Below are positions 1 to 64,000 of a stretch of 64,000 nt of DNA, piece by piece. The number at the start of each line of letters is the position of its first letter. Within the stretch, counting starts at the first letter, position 1. The DNA is from Phoebastria nigripes. Taxonomy: Eukaryota > Chordata > Aves > Procellariiformes > Diomedeidae. The stretch covers positions 3,235,728 to 3,299,727 of the forward strand of contig JAYKAV010002442.1 of the NCBI GenBank assembly GCA_035582835.1, given 5' to 3'. The notes below the pieces were generated by a model. That model was not told the DNA's origin and did not search any database. It saw nothing but the letters and a program-made list of their open reading frames with translations. A program made the translations under genes and the position numbers.

Positions 1-58715
<58,715 letters not shown>

Positions 58716-58725
58716 GTGGAGGGGA

Positions 58726-58733
58726 GTTAAGGA
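58726..58733 (-). other. U12-type branch site of intron 1 (AT-AC class)
   Basis: The minus strand reads TCCTTAAC, a perfect match to the core of the minor-spliceosome branch consensus. The probable branch adenosine at 58727 lies 11 nt from the AC that ends the intron. There is no AG dinucleotide between the branch site and exon 2, so an ordinary U2 acceptor cannot be used here. The matching donor, expected to begin ATATCC, would be at the end of exon 1, beyond the right edge. Confidence 0.88.
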
Positions 58734-61700
58734 GCAGAGAAGAGGTNGATGACATCCCCGACCCACTAGCCCGCCCCTGCCCACCCCTCGTTTCACCTGC
58801 TCATTAGCCACCACCACTGCTTTCCCCGCAGGAACATGCACACACACAGCCCAGCTTTCATCTCCTGCTGCTCCCGGGCAGGAGGGTGAAGCCCACCTTG
58901 GTGCTGTTTGGAAACGAGAGGGGTGATGAGAACTGAGGGCCCCCAGGACTTTCCTCACTGGAGACCTGCTGGGCATCATCACCTCCTTCCCAAGGCAATG
59001 GGACATTTAACCAACGGCCTTTGCTGGGCTGTGAACTCTCTTGGGGGAGAGATGCTGCTTGTGGTGGGAGCCCAGAAGACAGACACAAGTATGAAGGTGG
59101 ACAGCTAGGCTCTGACCAGGTTGGACTTCATCTGGAAAAGGGCTTGGCATGGTCCCTGGCAGTGTCAGGGAGGNTCTCCCTGGCATGGCATGCTGGTGGC
59201 CAGGGCTGGCACGTCCCTGCACGCCATGGCCCTGCTGCTTGCCTTCTCTCTTCCATCANGAAGCAGCAGGAGATGGGGCTTGGAGGGTGGGGGGGTGTCA
59301 CAGGCTATCAGCAGCCCTGGTCCTAAAGCATCCCTGTGGGAGAGACTATCTGCACGGCCTGAGGAGGACAGGGCATCCCTGGCAGGTCCTGGGGACCCGA
59401 CCCAGCCCAGCCCACCCTGTACCCCATGTTGGTAAGGTGGACATGCCCTGGGAACTGAGGGTCCCTTGCCAAGCACCCCGCAGGTGGCAGGGTGAGCCCA
59501 GGCAGCACTGGGAGCTGCAGAGCACCAGGCTGAGCATTCACAACTCAAGACACTGATGATGCCCGGGTCCAAGCTCCAGTTCGGGCAGAGCTGAAACTCC
59601 CCACGGAGACATCCCAGCTCGGCCGCGCTTCACCAAGACCCCAAGGGGCAGTGGCACCTTATCAACAGGATCTGGTTGGACCCTTACGAGCCTCCTAAAT
59701 CCTACAGCCATGTCTAGGGCTTACGCACCCTTCTCCAGGAGCAACCCCACGCCAGGACAAGTGGCAGCAGATGCTGGCATCTGAGGACCTGAGTGAGTGG
59801 GGAGGGGAGGTGGAGGAAAGGGCAGGCTGATGCCCAGGAAAGCACCGCAAACTCAGCTCCCTCCTGCCTTTTGATTCACAGGGGCTGCCGGGAGTGAGGC
59901 GGGGGTGTGGAGCTCCCTCCTCCTGCCTTGCCCACCATCAAGCCCCCAAAACAAAGCACTTCCAAGCAACAGGGCAGCCACATCTTTCCGACTTCCCATC
60001 CATCTTTAGCACATCTTTGCAATAAAAGCCCCGTTATCCTCAATAACAAAATGAGGTGAGATTCATCAGCAGGCAGCACACCCCTTCTCCGCTCCCTCCA
60101 TGCCAAAACCCTACAGCTATATTACCCTCACCACTGGTGTCAGCAGCCACCCTGGGAGGGGACTGCCACCTTCCCAAGGCTCGTGTCTGTGGAAAGGGAT
60201 GTGATCCCACCTGGGATGGATTTGCCCATAAAGAAATCATCCACNCTCCCGCTGTACCAAGCCGGCATGGGGAGCAGCGCCCCGGCTGAGCCCTTCCCCA
60301 CCGCACCGGGCTTCTCCAGACCCGGCAGCTTCAGGTTCGCACCGCTCAGGCCAGGAGGTGCCGAACACCAGTGCCGTCACCCCCAGGAAAAGGGATGATT
60401 TTCTCTTTTGCAACCTTGCTTTTTGGCCGCTGAAGCTGCTGACTACAGCGAGATGCCTTAAACCAGTGGCCCTGAGCCCATGGGCAAGAGAAGACATCCC
60501 AGTGCTGGCCACGAGCATGGGAAACTGAAAACCACAAAGTGGCCCCAGCGGCAGCAACCCCGGCAGTAGTGACCCCGTGCACGCTGCGGCTCACGGGCAA
60601 GGTGGGAGCGGGGCTGGGCATCGGAGCAGGTCCCCAGAGAGCTGGCCAGGACAGGCAGCCAAGGAGAGCTTGCAGGAGCTGGAATGTATTTAGNCCCGGT
60701 AGGGAAAAGAGCCAGGAAAGATTCAGCCAAGGCATTTAAAAGGCCACTCAGTGAAATTAATGGTTGCTAAGTTAAAGGCAAACCAAAAGAGAGACCACTG
60801 CAGAGCTCACTGCTGCGGGCTCGGACCTTGGTGCCAGCCGGGCACGAATCCCAAGCAGCTCCCCGTGCTCGGGGGGAGGCCAGACCCCAAAAGTTTTCCT
60901 CCCAGGCTTAATACAAGTGAGGATTTCATTGCACGGCTCCTGTGAAAGCCACGTACTTTTCCCTGCTTCCCACCTCTGGCCTCACACTTCAGCTGATAGG
61001 CAGACCGCGGCGCTTGGCCCCGAGCCACCAGCCTATTTGGGGTCTTTTTGTTTCATTTTCCTGAAAGTCTGCAAGCAATTAGCACAGGCTTAAAAGAAAA
61101 CAGCGTGTTAGTGGGGCGGTGCAGCCAGCTCCCCCGGCGCTAGGCACATTTACCTAGATGAGAAGTGTAGGAACGGCACGGCGAGTCCGTCTGTCCACCC
61201 CAGCACGGCTAACCCCGCCGAGCATCCCATGCTCCTCCCCACCACGCCGGGCACTTACCTCCCGCCTGCGGCTGTTAGTCCCACGGGGGAAACGCCTAGG
61301 TGGGAAAAACCCAACTTCTCCAAAGCCAGCAGCGTGGGAGCCCTGCCTGGCAGTGGCTGGGGAGCTCAGGACCACCTCTAACAGCTCAGCTCNCCCCTAT
61401 ATTGCTGGCTCCAACATCTGGCTCAACAGCGCAAGGACAGTGCACATCTGTCACAGCCCCAGCAGAGGACCGCATCCCCGCTCCACCTCCAGCGAGCGCA
61501 TGGCATGGGGATCAGCAGATATCAAGTCTAAGGGAAACAGGGCAATCNCTGCCCTAAGCAGTGACCTAAGCACAAGGTCGCTGCCAAAAGTGACTCTCCA
61601 AACCCCACTGGCCCAGTTTTCCAAGGACCCGAGCCTGGGTTTTCACATCTGGAGCTGGGTGAGAGCTGCAAGGCATCAACTCCGCAGAAACAAGCCCCCA

Positions 61701-63851
61701 TAGCTCCAGCTGTGGCAGGTTTTGAGAGGCCAAGGGTAAGAAAACCCTCCCCAGGGGACAGCAGGAACATCTGGCTGAACTGGGGGAAATTTTATCCACA
61801 CACTTCACTTTCGCCAAGCAAGCATCCTCCCAGCTCAGGGCTGGAGCCCACCAGACAATGCTCTACCACTCCTTTGTCTCCTCTCTCATTAGATGTCTAA
61901 TGATACAACCTTCCAGCCACCCAAAACACAGAGTAGCACTCGCCTCCCTCCAAGACCAGTAATGAAAGCCCGTCTCCCTCCAGCCTTCTCCTCCTCCTTC
62001 GTCTGGCTTCTCCTGAAGGATCATTAGGGAGCCGATAAAAATAGGTTTTCTTATTGATTTATCTCCTTTATCCAACACTCTCTCCCCTGCACCGTTGACT
62101 TGTTTCCTTAGCAACTCGGCCAATCCCAGTGTACGCCACACCTGCAGCTCCACACTTCCCTCCTGGTGCATTTGAGGTGGGGAAGGTGCCCCCAGGCCAC
62201 GTGGACCCCCCCCCAGACCATGCCCCAGCCCACCCGGAGCAGGCACTGTGAGCTAACCCCACACCTGGAGCTGGAACTCCTTGGTGGGTCTAGCAGGAAG
62301 TGGCAGGGAACACCAGGGAGATGTCCAGCCACCGGTGGATCCTTGCTTCTAGCTGTGACCCCCCTCTTCACCTCCCTCCCCAGCCGGGAGCCAAAACCAG
62401 CNCACCCAGAACATCTATATTGCTAACACAGGGAGTGTGCCCAGCTCCAAGCCCTGAAGATGGATTTATGGTGCTGATGGCACATTGACGCAACCTCCCC
62501 AAGAGGCTGGGTGTGAGATAAATCCCTCCCTAGATGCAGGCAGGGGCNGGCAGCTGCGGAGAGCCCCTCTCCATTTCTCCACTTCAATGACCATGCCCTC
62601 TCCCGGCTCCTGGGCAGGCAGGTAGGGAAGGAGCAGAAGAGCCAGAGGAGTGAGGCCACACGGGCATCTCTTGAAGCCTACCTCAGAGGGCCAGCAAGAA
62701 GGACAGGAATGGTTTAACCCCTTGCTCTGCCTGCATCACCCAGCCCAGCTCCAACATCTCCTAGAAACTTAAGTCTCCATTTCCCACACTCCCCAGGCTT
62801 CCCCCAGGACCTGCTCCCAGGTGTCAGTGAGAGGGAGCTTCAGTTCCTACATCTATGGACTTCATCTTGCTGGTCCCAACCCCACCACTGCTGCCTGCCC
62901 CACACAGACATGGTGTGATGGGAAGAAAGACCCACCTTTTCAACATCCCCATCCCTAGGACGCCCCAACCCNCCTCCTTTCAGCTCCATACCCCAGCAGG
63001 AAAAGCGAGCACCTCCTCTCTAAGGCTATTTTCCAAGAGAAACCCAAAATGCCAAATGGAGCAAAGACCATGAGTGGTCCTAATTCAACTCTGGGGTTCC
63101 CCAGCCCTACAGCATCTCCCTGGCTTGCCCCCGAGGACATGGGGGATCTTCCCCCAGCAGATAAGGCTATCCAGTGCCCTCAAGCAGCCGTAGAGCCGTG
63201 GCCCCTCGTGGCTGTCCCCATCCCTGCACCCTGCCACCCAGTGCTCCCGGCCCATCCGTGCTTTGCTGGGGTTGACAGAAATCCATGTCCAGAGGGACAA
63301 GGTGCCAACAGACCCCAAATCCTCCGGCCGCGCTTTGGATGTGAGCCAGCTCCTGCGTGCCCATTACGCACAGCAGAACAGGCTCAGGAGAACGAGCGTG
63401 GGCTCAGGGTTGTGCTCGTGTCTCTGTGCAGCTCACAGGGAGCACCCAGGCAAGGTGCTCAGCCTGCCTAAATCTCACTGCACGGACGTGCCTCAACTGG
63501 GGAGACTCCACGCAGTATCTGTGACCATAGACATCGCTGCTTATGACTCCAAAACGTGGCAGTCTAGTCTCCATCAGGGGCTAAACCAAAGGCAGTGCCA
63601 GCCAGGAGCCGGTCGGGGCAGAGCTGCCCGCGCTGCTGCCGCTCCCGTAGGGATGCGGGGCGCCTGCCTGCCACGTGCAAACAGCTCCGTGGAGAAGTGT
63701 CTCCTCCTCCCCCACCTCACCCTGCGCTTAAAACATGGAAATCAAATCTCTCTCCTCTCCTCCTCCTTTTTTTTTTTTTTTTTTTTTTTACTAAACAACA
63801 ACCAACCACATCATGTGTTTTTCCTACCTTACCCTCAGTTTTTTAACTTTG

Positions 63852-63894
63852 GTTGCCACAGCAACAGGATGCAACTTGGCGTCACCATGACAAC
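63852..63894. promoter_or_regulatory. Candidate tandem RFX X-box pair
   Basis: At 63852-63865 the sequence gttgccacagcaac fits the RFX X-box consensus (GTNRCC, 0-3 nt spacer, RGYAAC) at every fixed position. A second imperfect copy, gtcaccatgacaac, starts at 63881, with one mismatch in the second half-site. The 29-bp offset is close to three helical turns. It lies deep in intron 1. Binding is inferred from sequence only. Confidence 0.4.
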
Positions 63895-64000
63895 AGCTGC
63901 CTCTGTTTAAATTCACCATCTGACAGGCAGCCTCGCTCTCTCCGGCTGTCAAAAAGATGGACCTGCCATTACACCTACTCGCCCCTCCCCAAAAAAAAAC

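Larger units (their letters stand above)
58716..64000 (-). other. Intron 1 (partial), runs off the right edge
   Basis: No exon of CACNA1E and no other gene was recognised here; the N-terminal exon with the RKYAKKLIDWP-type end is absent. The stretch contains a T tract at 63767-63789, a perfect RFX-type X-box at 63852-63865 with a weaker copy 29 bp on, and an AT-richer block near 62020-62110. The rest is GC-rich sequence without obvious structure. Confidence 0.75.

Overview
The window is intronic and exonic sequence of one large vertebrate gene on the minus strand. I read it as CACNA1E, the pore-forming alpha1 subunit of the Cav2.3 (R-type) voltage-gated calcium channel. Twenty-four coding exons can be placed to the base, 3,372 coding nt in total. 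Every splice phase agrees from exon 2 (58610-58715) to exon 25 (3222-3328). They run from repeat I S1 to repeat III S3. Exon 1 (N-terminus) lies off the right edge and exon 26 onward off the left edge. Exon numbers are local, counted with the N-terminal exon as 1.

The organism is almost certainly a bird. The protein is close to my memory of human Cav2.3. Intron 7 holds a CR1 LINE with the typical avian 3' end. Introns are GC-rich and modest for this gene. Isolated N bases are scattered about one per kb; none falls in an exon.

Layout from right to left, in the direction of transcription: intron 1 (58716 to the edge, with a U12-type AC acceptor); exons 2-3 (58.0-58.7 kb); 10.5-kb intron 3; exons 4-6 (46.0-47.5 kb); 14.9-kb intron 6 with an old CR1-like LINE; exon 7 (31.0 kb, IS6); 12.8-kb intron 7 with a CR1; exons 8-17 (12.6-18.2 kb, I-II linker and repeat II); exons 18-22 (4.9-11.2 kb, II-III loop); exons 23-25 (3.2-4.4 kb, start of repeat III); intron 25 to the left edge.

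No second gene, RNA gene, CRISPR array or bacterial-type system was found. The most interesting signals concern splicing: an AT-AC-type minor-spliceosome intron 1; a GC donor after exon 10 with an in-frame alternative; a 96-nt stop-free in-frame intron 20; and alternative exon 19, a tandem copy of the start of exon 20 followed by a UG-rich tract. Comparisons with human Cav2.3 are from memory and were not aligned by software.
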